Shown here piece by piece: positions 13,101 to 24,500 of a DNA stretch of 64,000 nt. The notes under the pieces are model-generated. The model did no database searches. It saw only the letters and a list, made by a program, of their open reading frames with translations, and had not been told where the DNA came from. Numbering within the stretch: the stretch's first letter is position 1; each line of letters starts with the position of its first letter. The translations under genes were made by a program, and so were the position numbers. Origin of the DNA: Ailanthus altissimus (taxonomy: Eukaryota > Streptophyta > Magnoliopsida > Sapindales > Simaroubaceae); contig OX327703.1 in NCBI GenBank assembly GCA_946807835.1, positions 3,293,501 to 3,357,500 on the forward strand. The letters are read 5' to 3'.

Positions 13101-16100
13101 TGGCATTCCCAAAACTGCATTCTGCACTCACAATGGCCACTATGAGTATTTGGTCATGCCCTTTGGGCTTTGCAATGCACCCTCAACTTTTTAAGCTATT
13201 ATGAATTCAATCTTCCAACCATATCTTCAAAAATTTGTCTTGGTTTTCTTTAATGATATCCTAGTATATAGCCTCAATTCGGCTACTCACCTTAAGCATG
13301 TAGCCACAACCTTAGGAATTTTAAAACAACACCAATTTTTTATCAAGACTAGCAAATGTGCCTTCAGACAACAAGAGCTAGAGTACCTAGGACACATTGT
13401 CATGCCTCATGGAGTCAAGGTGAATCAAGGAAAAATCACAACAATGGTAAATTGGCCACGACCTATCAATACTACTGACCTACAGGTTTTTTAGGTCTTA
13501 CAGGATATTTCAGGAAATTTGTCGAAGGATATGGAGAGTTGGCTCATCCATTGACAAACCTCTTAAAGAAGGATGAATTTAAATGGATAGAAGAAGCCGA
13601 AGCAACCTTTGAGTCTCTCAAACATGCCATGACCTCGACACCTACCTTAGCCTTGCCTAACTTTAAAGAACCATTTGTTATTGAGACAGACACCTCAGGT
13701 ACAAAGATTGGGGCGGTGTTGATGCAACAAGGCCGACCAGTGGCCTATATGAGTCGAGCATTGGGCGTCTCAAAATTATCTTGGTCAGTATATTCCAAAA
13801 AAGGCTTGCTATCATGGAGGCTATGTGCATGTGGCATTCTTATCTGCTTGGCTAAAAGTTTTTTATTCAGACTGACCACCGCAGCTTGAAATACTTGCTG
13901 GAACAACAAATCATCACACTGGAATAGCAAAAATGGATGTCAAAACTATTGAGATATGACTATGAAATCATCTACAAGCCAGGCCAAGAAAATACAACAG
14001 CAGACACTCTCTCTCGCGTGGAAAATGGCCCAACTCCCACGTCCATCCTTACTCCACAAACTCAACTATGGGAAGACATGAATGAAGCAGCTGTGGGAAA
14101 CTCTTACATGGAGAAAATCAATCAGCTGGCAACCACTAAACCTGGAGTTCCTTATTCATAGCGTTATGGCTTGGTGTTTCTCAAGAACCGAGTAATGACT
14201 CCCCCTCATTCGCATGTTATCCAGCGGCTTCTACAAGAAGTCCATGATTCCCCCATTGGTGGTCACTCGGGAGTGTTACGTACATTTAAACGCCTCGCCC
14301 AACAATTTTATTGGCCCTCCATGTATCAAACAATGCAACGATATGTGTCTTCATGCGATACATGTCAGCGAACCAAAACTGACCATCTCTCTCCAGCGGG
14401 ACTTCTGCAACCCCTGCCAATTCCCAACCAAGTTTAGGATGACAATGCTATGGATTTCACTGAAGGGTTACCCACTTCCAATGTGAATAACACCATTTTA
14501 GTGGTGGTGGATAGGTTTAGTAAATATGCCCACTTTCTAACTTTACCTCACCCTTTCACAGCTAAAACAGTCACAGAAAGATTTATAGACAGGGTGGCAC
14601 GACTGCGCGGAATGCCCCGATCAATTATCAGCGATCAAGACCCTATATTCATCAACAAGTTTTGGCAAGAGTTCTTTAAATTATCCAGGACACAACTCAA
14701 GATGAGTTCAGCTTACCACCCTCAATCAGATGGACAATCGAAAGTAGTCAATCGCTGCCTTGAACAATATCTACGCTGCCTTGCTCGTCAGCAGCCCTGA
14801 AAATGGAGTACTTACCTTCCCTGGGCTGGATACTGATATAATACAGCTTACCATTCTTCCACCTGAATGATGCCATTTCAAGCTACATATGGACGACCAC
14901 CTCTTTCAATCCCACAATATCATTTAGGCCAATCTCCCGTCCATGAAGTGGATCAAAATCTGGCCGACAAAGGCATTGTACTAAACCACCTGAAATGCAA
15001 TCCACATTCAGCCAACAATAGGATGAAGCAAGTCGCGAACGGAAAGCGACGAGATGTGGAGTTCCAAGAAGGTGATTTGGTCTTCCTAAAATTGCATCCC
15101 TATCGACAGCATACAGTTTTCAACCAAGCACATCAGAAGCTTGCAAGTAAATTTATGGCCCTTATCCAATTCTACAGAAAGTGGGGAAGGTAGCTTATCA
15201 CCTCCAGCTACCCGAAGGATCTCGAGTTCATCCAGTTTTTCATGTCTCATTACTAAAGAAGAAGCTAGGGGATACATGCACGACCAGTCTAGACTTACCA
15301 CCCATTACAGATGATGAGGCAATACCACTAGAACCTGCAGCCATCTTAGACACCAGTTGGATCAATTGTTGGGCTAAATTTCCTAACTTGGACCTTGAGG
15401 ACAAGGATAATGACTCGCAGGACCTCACGTGCCAAGTAAAAAATATGTGTAGCTGATTCCAGTTGCTGCTGAGAATAGGATGTGCAAGAAACGTGTAGCT
15501 GAGCCAATTTGCTGCTAAGAATTCGGAAGTGCTTGGATCATGTATGAGAAAGAGACGCGAAGAGCATTAAATGGAAGAAGTTAAATAGAAGTTACTTTAG
15601 ATGTGTATTACGTGGAAACTGAATGTAGGAGCAGTTACAAATTGATATGTATTTTAAGTTCTATTTGAATTCAAGAAAAGCAAGAATTTTATCCAGAAAA
15701 CAACAAGCTATTAAAAGGTTCAATTCTCACCTTAAAGAGGATTCCATTGTCTCTAAAATTGTAAAATAGTTCTGACATCAAACTTAACTGCAATTTTATC
15801 CTGTGGAAGAAAAACAAGATATTAAAACATGCCAATTTGAGTGGGTATTTGGTTTAACTTTGCAGGGATTAGTAATATCTTATTTGCCAAGGAGGACAAG
15901 AAATTGACTCTTATAGGAGACATTGATGTGGTATCTGTAGTGACGGAACTGAGGAAGCTATGTAGCACAGACCTGGTCTATTTTGGACCAGAAAAGGAGC
16001 CTGAGGAGGAGGGAGAACGTAACAGAGAAGAGCACAAGAAGGCAGATAAGAAGAAGAAGAAAGCTGTAGCTGAGCCTGTTCGGGGCAAATCAAAGAAATT

Positions 16101-16122
16101 GGCTGATTTTTTATCTTTATAA
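7177..16122 (+). CDS. TIR-CC-linker-HMA protein, gene 1
   Basis: Six exons join in frame: 7177-7778, 7966-8404, 9052-9171, 9906-10022, 10432-10507, 15866-16122, giving 536 aa. Residues 1-200 are a TIR domain with [21 protein letters not shown] and CLLEL, the last holding the likely NADase glutamate. A second copy of the first TIR motif ([14 protein letters not shown]) precedes it. Residues 225-347 are an Rx-type coiled coil (DIDELI). Two homologous Ser/Pro linker exons follow. Residues 427 to about 496 are an HMA fold lacking CxxC ([13 protein letters not shown]), then a Lys-rich tail without a CaaX box. There is no NB-ARC or LRR. A 5.4-kb intron with retroelements splits the HMA. The start is the ATG at 7177; a two-codon ATG GCC TAA precedes it at 7159. 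The exon model is inferred from splice sites and from gene 2. Confidence 0.85.
8821..8935 (+). pseudogene. intronic relic of CC-NB gene tail
   Basis: Inside intron 2 a frame reads [18 protein letters not shown] and then stops. It matches ESLQRHSTYGVKDEMSGQF (residues 317-335) of the CC-NB protein at 52058-53347, with about 31 of 36 bases identical over the core. The relic lies exactly between the CC exon and the first linker exon. This suggests that the ancestor of this gene had a CC-NB-type exon whose NB part was lost. Confidence 0.7.
10759..11063 (-). mobile_element. TRIM-like miniature retroelement
   Basis: Two direct repeats start TGTT(G/A)(C/T)AAACCCTTAAGTA: a full one at 10759-10873 ending CTTAACA, and one at 10980-11063 that lacks its last 30 bp or so. 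About 106 bp lie between them. Read on the minus strand, the spacer begins next to the repeat with TTTGGTATCAGAAC, a primer-binding site of initiator-Met tRNA type (plus positions 10967-10979). There is no coding capacity. It abuts the gypsy 5' LTR remnant, and both facing ends are truncated. Confidence 0.7.
11064..15777 (+). mobile_element. dead Ty3/gypsy retrotransposon in HMA intron
   Basis: Terminal matches of about 38 bp (11074-11111 and 15735-15773) mark the 3' ends of two LTRs; most of the 5' LTR is gone. The PBS-like word TTGGTATCAAAGC lies at 11128. Order: gag (from 11151), a CCHC-like knuckle (about 12020-12060), protease (VLIDSRST, canonical G replaced by R), reverse transcriptase (about 12700-13500, FFNDILVYS instead of FFDD), RNase H (about 13540-14000), integrase (HHCC at about 14220-14390, then the catalytic core to 14800), and a C-terminal part (15181-15456) with the [24 protein letters not shown] signature of chromovirus-like elements. 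Many stops and frameshifts show it is inactive. It lies in sense orientation inside intron 5 of TIR-CC-HMA gene 1. Confidence 0.95.
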
Positions 16123-17455
16123 TTTTTTTGATAAATAATGAGGATTTATACGTAAATTATGTTTATATTTTGAGATACAATAAGTTGGTGCTGTGATTCA
16201 TGCGGTCCATGTGTATGGTAGAGCTGCACTGCACATGATCTGCTGAACGATTTTTCTATTTGCCTTTGCAGACGAATGCACAGGATCTCAGAATGCGTAA
16301 GTTCTCTGCTGTATGACACAAAATTGTACACTGTGATTGGATAGACCCACGGGATAACTAAATCCCATGTTTATGACGGGATTGACTGTTAGATGAGTTA
16401 AAGTGTAAAGTTGTGTGTGTGTCTGTGTTTTTCTCCGTCCGTGCAAATGTTTTCAGGTGTGAACATTGAAAAGAGATTTATTTTTGGAAAATTAAATTGC
16501 CGAGGAGAGAGTAACAAGCAGCTTGAGGTTGAATCGGATTCTTATAATGTTGTCAACCTTATTTTCAAAGGACGTCGAGCAATGTGAAATTGACCGGATA
16601 ATTGTTGATATCATTAATTGATTTCTTCTTGAAATGTACAAATCTTGAATATTCACTCCCATCTAAGGGATTAATCACGACAAGGAAATGTTAATTTGTT
16701 GCCCCTGGGTCCTGGCCAGCCCGCCTAGAATCAACTCGTGCCTGGCCAATGATCATCTAATCAGCATTGAGTTGAGTGGAACACTTGAGTTCAGTTTAAG
16801 GGGGTCCGTTGAATTTAGGTCCCCAGGATGGAGGAGAGCTCAAGACTTATCATTCACCGTGAATAGATCTCAAGCTGACGACGGACTCAATCTGAAAATT
16901 GTCCATGATATGTAGAGAATGTAGAAATTACACCATTAGACCCACGATCTCAAGGAATTCAGGTAAAGTAGAATACGTCACTTCCATTTCTTTATAAATA
17001 TAGAAGTATGAGACAACTGATCCATAATTTCTAAAATTTTAGACTATTCCAAAATCAAAGAAGTTGGTTGACATACAATGTGAGATAACCATCCGAGAAG
17101 CCGATATAAGAAAGAACTAAAACTCTCGTGCAGGGTGAAAAAAATTCATACTAAAAAAAGAAAAGTCGACACTCAAAAAATAGAGAAAATCAAGATTAGT
17201 AAGCAATTTTAGATGAAAATATTTTTCTAATCAACCTTATTTAATTTAAGCATCAAAAGATTTTTACTAAAGATAAATATTGACGCAATCATAATTAGTT
17301 TTTGTAATTACAACAATAGATCTCAAACGTCAAGAAGAGTTTGAAACGAATAGACTTAACTCAGTTTTAGATCAAAATCATTTAAAAAAAAAAAATCAAC
17401 TTTAATTGAGCACTCAACCTGTAACCGAGACCCGCTATGAACATAATCTAAAATC
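16123..17455. other. 3' flank of gene 1, no other gene
   Basis: The first 200 bp align with the 3' flank of gene 2, including a CAG acceptor-like site (about 16270) that may mark a 3' UTR exon. Beyond that nothing was recognised; the short frame at 16688-16915 has no domain. Confidence 0.4.
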
Positions 17456-17830
17456 GTATATATAGAAAACAGCAAAGTAGCTCCGAATTGATTTGTTAGT
17501 TTCATTTATCAAAACCCTAACTTTCTTTTTCATTTCTATTTCTTAGTGATTAAACTGAGATGTGCAAGTTATATAAAAAAATCAAATAGTTCAAAGAAAC
17601 AACAAAAATAAACTAAGAATCCGAGAAATAAATTATCACTCACATGGATTTTTGCATAGAGCTATCAAGTGAGCAATCGCCCGCCAAAATTGTGGAGGAT
17701 GTCGACCTTGTCTTCAGTGCTTAATGATTCGCTCCTAGGATAAACACGAACGACACGAGCCGTTGGATGAAAATACGATAGAGCTGGTGTAAATAGAAGT
17801 GTTAATTTCATTTCATGCCACTCCCCTTAT
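17456..17830 (-). repeat. duplicated promoter-like block, copy 2
   Basis: Second copy of the block at 4850-5200. The E2F-like word is at 17676-17689 (minus strand TTTTGGCGGGCGAT), followed by the exon-like stretch ending CCAT and a GTGAGT donor. In this copy the would-be minus-strand gene runs straight into the 3' flank of TIR-CC-HMA gene 1, so it must be truncated. Confidence 0.5.
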
Positions 17831-18479
17831 TATTATTATTATTTTCTGTAATGTGTGTAATAAATGATACCACTATTTATATGAAAAATAATTTATTTAT
17901 AATAACGTACGATTAGTTTTTTTTTTAAAAAAAACTTTAACATAAGTACATATATTTTATTAAACAATATGACATTACATAATAAAAATAATTGATAATA
18001 AAATTATATTTCAAGACGATTTTAATTATTTCAAGCTTTTATGATTTATTATCTCATATTAATTTTACTCTCTATTTTGTTTATTGTTTTAAATTTAACA
18101 AATAATAGATAAATTAAACAAGTGATATTATTTAGATTATGATACAATTTTATCATTATTAGTGATCGAATTATAAATTTGCTCATTTATTAAGTATGTC
18201 TTGATAGCAATTTTTTTTTCAATTTTCAGTTGAATGATTATATGAGATAGCTAATCTAACTAAGAACACCAATTAAGACCAGAAACTCGACAAGTGTAAT
18301 AACTTAAATAGCAATATTTTATACAAATAATTGGACATGTCAAATATTTTCATGTGGCAATGCTCATGCCATATGCTTTATTGCTTTTATTAATGTCGTA
18401 ATTATTGATACAATTATAAGATTAATATGCATTCATACTTTGCTCCAACATTAAGATTTATGCATCTCTTTAAATAAGG
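17831..18479. other. AT-rich spacer
   Basis: Strongly AT-rich with no open frame of interest and no recognised repeat. Confidence 0.4.
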
Positions 18480-20330
18480 TTAGAAGTTCAAATTTTGACG
18501 AATATCAAAGTAGTTAATTTATTTATCTTATCTTTTGAAAATATGATAGTATTAATGAAATGTACTCAAAGTTGTAATTTGGTTAATTGTTAGTCTAAGT
18601 GAAATATACTCAAAGTTGTACGCATTGTTCTCAATAATCTTAAAAGCTTAGTTCATGATAAGTATGCCTTATAATCTAAATGAGATGTGTTCAAATCTAT
18701 AATTTGGTTGGGAACTAAACTGAATGAAATGTACTTAAAATTGTATGTGTTGTTTTCGATAATACTGATAGCGTAGTTTAAAGTGAGTGTGCTTAAAAAA
18801 TAAGTTATACGTGTTACTCTCGATAATTCTTAAAGCTTAGTTTAAAATAGTTTTGCTCATAATTTAGGTGAGATGTGTCAAATATGGTCTAGTTGGCTGC
18901 TAATTTGGGCGAGATGTACTTAAAGCTATATGTGTCATTCTCAATAATCTCGATAGCGTAGTACATGGTGGGAGTGCTTAAAAAATGTATGTTAACTCCC
19001 GAAAAAACTCTAATTGTTTAATCTGATTATAGTGTTGCTATCGATAATCTCGAAAGCTTAGTTCAAGGTATGTGTTGTGGATATCAAGTCATGCACTTCA
19101 GTTTGATATTTCTATAGCATCAATTAAGCCACAGCTTTTATACCTATTTTATTCTATGCGCAACAAAAAATAATAACTCACACCATAAGTAAAAACATAT
19201 AAGATCAATATACTAATAAAAATAAAGAAAATAAATTAATCAATAAGACACAAGATATACGTGGTTCGGCCGAAAATTACCTACGTCCATGAAAGATCCA
19301 TAATCCAGCTTCTTATTATTGATATAGATCATTAAGTATCTTCTTACATCATCAATGATCTCACAAAAGTCCTTGGTATCTCTTATAGAGACCTCTAAGT
19401 ATCTATCCTTGATCACCATAACTTCCCAAGACCTCTTAGTATCTCCTTATAAGAAATGTTTACAAAGAATACAAGAATAGTCAGAGCATCTAAGCAAAAA
19501 TGATATATGGTGTTTTTTTTGTTCACTTAAGAATCAAAAGAAAACACTCTCTAAAGGTTATACCCTAATGCACCACGCACTTAGTGCCTACCTAGCTCCT
19601 CTATTCTCTCTTATGATTACATTTTAAAACCTTAGATGCTTGTCTTTCTTTTATGTTTAGAAGGATTTATATAGTGAATATTCTGTGCCTACTAACCCTA
19701 TTCTTTGTTGAAGTAAGAATCCACTTATTTTAAAAGTCCAAAACTTCTCAAAACTCAAAATTCGGATAAAAAACGGACTCCCTGTCGCGTCTAGTACCAC
19801 AACACTCATCCTTGGGAGTTGCGGCACTTGCCATGTCACGCACATCGCCGCAGCGCTGGGTTCTAGCGTCACGACTTTAGGCTTCTGTGCTGGGCATTGT
19901 GGTGCTTAGCCATGAGCGCCGCAGCGCCCAGCCTTAGTGGCGCTTATGCTCGTTTTCTTCGCTTTCTTCGCATCTTTGAGTCCCGCTTCGCTTCCTCCTT
20001 CGTGTCTCACACGTCCTAAACTTCTCCATACATGTCCCACACATTCTAAACTTCTTGTAACTCTCTACTTTAGTATTCATCTCAATTCTTACCCATACAA
20101 AATTGTTAAATCACAAATTTTCAACAATATTTGTACCTCTTAATTTAGGTGTGATGTATTCAAAATTGTGGTTTAATTGACTACTAGTATGAATGAGATA
20201 TACTCAAAATTGTAAGTGTTGCTTTTAATAATCTCGATTCAGAGTGAGTATGCCTAGAAAATGTATATGTATCTTTCAAAAAAAAAATTAATTATTTAAT
20301 CTAATATAGTATTAATATTTTAATATGCTC
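18480..20330. repeat. imperfect tandem repeat array split by an insertion
   Basis: Diverged units share phrases such as GAGATGT(G/A)(T/C)TCAAA, TGTGTTGTTTTCGATAAT, AGCTTAGTTCA(A/T)G and GTGCTTAAAAAATG, with a period of roughly 85-100 bp. The array runs up to 19072 and resumes after 20126, so the element between is an insertion. No coding capacity. Confidence 0.55.
19073..20126. mobile_element. LTR-like repeat, possible solo LTR (copy B)
   Basis: A 1054-bp block with inverted ends TGTTG...CAACA interrupts the tandem array. It holds ATACGTGGTTCGGCC and TTACCTACGTCCA near 19258-19292 and a GC-rich CGCCGCAGCGC section near 19850-19930, in the same order as the block at 421-1038. The flanks (gtatg / atatt) do not form a clean target duplication. 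The family is not named here. Confidence 0.6.
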
Positions 20331-20690
20331 GATGTAATCTAATAATAATAATAAAGAACAAAAAGACAAATTTGTTATCATTTTACGGATATCATGTATA
20401 CATATTACTAGCGTTACATTTCCTAACCATATGGTGTTCATCTACGTTTGATTTCTTATTAATAGAATATAAAAATTATCCAAAATGTTAGAAAATAATT
20501 GAAGCAATGAATTAACAAAAATTAAAATATTAAAAGAACATAAATAAAATGCTAAGAGAATTCCAGCGAGCCCAGCGGTGAGACATTCCGACGACGCCAG
20601 CAGCAAAGTTTTGGCAGCTGAAGAGAGAACATCGCGGGCCTCAGCTCCGAACAGAGCTGCCCATAGGCCCAACCCAGCAACTTTTGCCCT

Positions 20691-20816
20691 TTGACTGCAC
20701 GTGATGTGATAAGTGGGCGATGTATATGATCAGGACAAGAACGCCTGCGTAATAGCTATGCTGTTTTGTCAATACTTAGTTCGTGCAAAAACGACAAATA
20801 AATACGCGCCACGTGG
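20691..20816 (+). promoter_or_regulatory. promoter elements of TIR-CC-HMA gene 2
   Basis: W-box core TTGACT (20691-20696), CACGTG (20698-20703) and CCACGTGG (20809-20816) occupy the same places as in gene 1. The TATAAAA of gene 1 corresponds to TCTAAAA here (near 20931), so the TATA box appears lost in this copy. Confidence 0.55.
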
Positions 20817-21588
20817 ATAATCTCCTGATTTGTTCATTTCATTTTGCGTATAACATAAAAGTTCTGTCGTTTTGTTATGACATTTGTCCAAAGCCTTGTG
20901 TCTCCGACTCTTCGTCACTTTCTCCCTCCATCTAAAACCGCTACAGCTTCAGTCCCACTGTTCCAATTTCTCCTCCATCGGAATTTTATCCTTTAAAAAA
21001 TTATAAATTCTTTTTTGTTTTCTTTTGTTTTTTTAGGTTGGTGGAAATGGAGATGAGGTTGCGTGATCGAAAGGTTTTACAGCCCTGTTGACTTTTCCAA
21101 AATATCTGCTTTATTACGAGCTTTATTACGAGTAATTAGTTAAATTTCTTTTTGAAATTAGGGTTTTTATTTTTAAGAGTTAAAAGAAGATGTGGTTCTT
21201 TCTCTATTCTGAGGCCATGCTTAAATAACAAATTGTAATTTCAGTGTTCTGGTTATTCTGGAATGAGGAGCAGTAGTGAGATGGAGAGAAAAGTTAATCT
21301 TTTATTAAAAAGGGTTTTAAAAAGATGGTTGGGATTCATGTTGGGGGCTATAATAGTCTTTTGACAGTTTTGTTAAAACTTTTTTTTTTTAAATGTTTTT
21401 TTTAATACTTACATATATAGGAATTTTCATTTTCGTTGTAATTCTGCTGACCAACAACAGTACGTGTGAAATTACTTTATTACCCTCCCTTCACTTGACG
21501 TAGTCTTGAGCATCCTGTTTCTGTCAAGAAATCACGTACTATCAAGCATCGTTTTCTGCGACATAATCGACGTTTGTAAGTTCTGTTC

Positions 21589-24500
21589 ATGGCTTCATCG
21601 TCATCTTCATCTTCTTGCCTTCATCATCCTCTTCAATGGAACGATGAGGCCTTTCACACATTTAGAGGGGAAGATACCCGTGATAATATTATTAGCCGTC
21701 TCGTGGATGCTTGCCTTAATCCGAAATGGGATTGTGACGTTGATGTCTTCGTCAATTTTCGAGGGGAGGATACCCGTGATAACATTACTAGCCATCTCTA
21801 TGATGCTATGCGTCGACAGAGTGTGAAGGCTTTCATTGATGAAGGACTTGAGAGAGGGGTTGAGGTTTTGCCGGCGCTTCTGGATAAAATTGAAAAATCA
21901 CTGATATCGCTAGCTGTTTTCTCTGAAGACTATGTTTCTTCCAGGAGTTGCCTGCTCGAACTTGAGAAGATTCTTGAGTGCCGGAAAACGAAGGGCCAAA
22001 TTGTTATACCAATCTTCTACCGTATACAGCCATCCCATGTGCGGTGTCAGACTGGAACTTTTGGGGACGCTTTTGTTAAGCACTTACAAGATCCCATGGC
22101 AGATCCCCAGGAAATACCAATAGAGGCTCAGAAGTTGAGGACTATATTAACAGAAGCATCCTATCTATCTGGTTGGGTTTCCATGAACATCAGGTAATTT
22201 AATTCTCTCATTTGCCTAAGTATATTAGAAGTAAAAAAAAGATAAAGAAAAATGAAGAAACCACTTCTATCATTCACCGTTTCTGTCTTCTGTGAAGAGA
22301 AAAAAAGTGAAACCTTTCATTTTTCTAATTCTATCTTGGTCCATTACATTTTTGACTGACTGTTGTTTGTTTTCACACCTCTAGGTCTGATGCGGAACTC
22401 GTAGAAGTGATTATCAAAGATATTCTGAGAAAATTGGTACTTATATCAGTCTTAATGGCGGATAAATTGGCGTCACACTTTGATAGGGTGCTCGATAGAC
22501 TAGATTCCAAAGTTGAAGCTTTTGTGGACAATCCTGACATGAAACAGCTGCATATCAGCTTTAGGGAAGTGCATCGCCTTCTGCTGGATGCTAGGCGCTA
22601 TAGATTGAACCAACATCGGTTGCTCCGCCTGTGGTTTAAGGATCTCAGAAACCTTGCTTATTTTATTGATGAATTAATTGATCGCTTTGAGAAATCAGAA
22701 ATACCAAATCGCCGGTTCAAGCAAGCGCCAAAAAGAATTGGCCGACAGTTAATTCAGTTCTCGAATTCATTTCGCAAACTTATCCCCAGTCAAGATGGTG
22801 AAAGGAGTGCCATTTACGAGGTGAGTTTGCAAAATTTGATGAATATGTTGTTTCTCAAACTGATATTAAGACATTTAAAAGTAATAGTTGTATATTATGT
22901 CATCACACAATTAATGTAGTCATAGTGGAAGAATGTGGAATTTGGATGACCGTTCCCAATTTACGTTGATGAAAATGTGAAATCCCATCATGTAGGATGT
23001 TAGAGAGTTACTAAATCTCAAAGGCTATTAATTGTGCTAAATAATGTGTGGGGACAATGATAATAAAAACTTAATGAGTACTTAATTAATTGGGTGGCTC
23101 AGGATATTATGCTGGGTAACCACACTAGTTTTGTGCCAGCTTTTTTGCGCACAATTCCTGTCTCGTAGTGGACATGTTTGCGTGAGTTGGTTTCTGTCTC
23201 ATTTAAGGTGAATTAAGCATCATTACTAGCATCAATAGTACAGTGCTTGGACATGAGAAGGGTTTCAGACTTATGGCACCAGTATCTGTGGTGATGACTG
23301 AACCACAAATGTGAGATGGCTTTTAATTTCTGGACTTAAAGATGAGATGGCTTTTAATTTATCAGGAAATGTGAGAAGTTGAAATGACTTCTGATTTACC
23401 TGGACACTTCGAGGCATGAAAATTTAGCTTACATCTTTAATGTCTTGATCCTGACTCCTGAAATATATTGATATTCTCTTCTCAGTCTCACTTGTTGCTG
23501 TCACCATCCCTGCTGCCATTCATAAACTCTCCTTCATCCTCTTCTTCCCCAACTTCCTCCACCAATGAAGACTCCTACAATCTCTCTGGCCGCCACATTC
23601 ACCAGGTACACTACCTTCTTATCTGTATGCATCTTTTTCCCCCTTATTTTTATTTTAAATAATATATATGAATATGATGATGTGTTTTCTTCAACTTTGT
23701 CTATTTCTTTCGTACACATAAATAAGGAATTGGATATGAGTTGTGATGGATTCATCCTCTAGTATAGCATTGTGTATAGCTTCATCCTTCATTATTCATA
23801 TGTAATGGTAATTAATTTCAATGATATAAATTTAAACAGTTTTGATCTAGTGCGTGGTATAGTTCATCTTATAGATAGCAAAATTTCCCTGCAAACATAC
23901 AATGTTAATTCAATCTTTAATCAAGGCATTACATGGTTGTGCCAAACTTTCCAGGTATGCTGCATCAAAAGTTGAGTGATGCCCCCACCAAAACAAGTTT
24001 TAAATTTAAGAACTGTCATAACTAGATACTACTCAATCCTCTATCCTTGTGACCTCATCTTTTTATCTTTTAATTATTGATATGATAGGATTGCATCTGG
24101 ATTTCAATGTTCATCCCATGTGAGGTGTCGTAGCGTGTAACACTTGAGATTCAAGATTCTTGAGGTTGTAGATAGCAGGATTAAGATGGATGAGATGAGG
24201 TGAGGGTCAGGTGTTCGGTGTCAGAATCTTACATTGCCTAGTTAGAAAAAAAATTTGGGCTATATATATAGAGCCCCTTCTCAATTAATATTGAGGCCTT
24301 CTGAGGAGACTCAAGAACAAAAATGTGTGGATCAAGGCTCAAAGCAGACAATATCATACTGTGTGGGAGCGGGTCATTACAAATGGTATTAGAGACGAAT
24401 TTACCTCGTTGTGTGGGCTAGTGAGCTTGCAGTCTGTGCCACAGATAGCATACACGTGCCGCGTGACCCTTGGGGTCTTGCCCACACGGGTCAGCCATGT

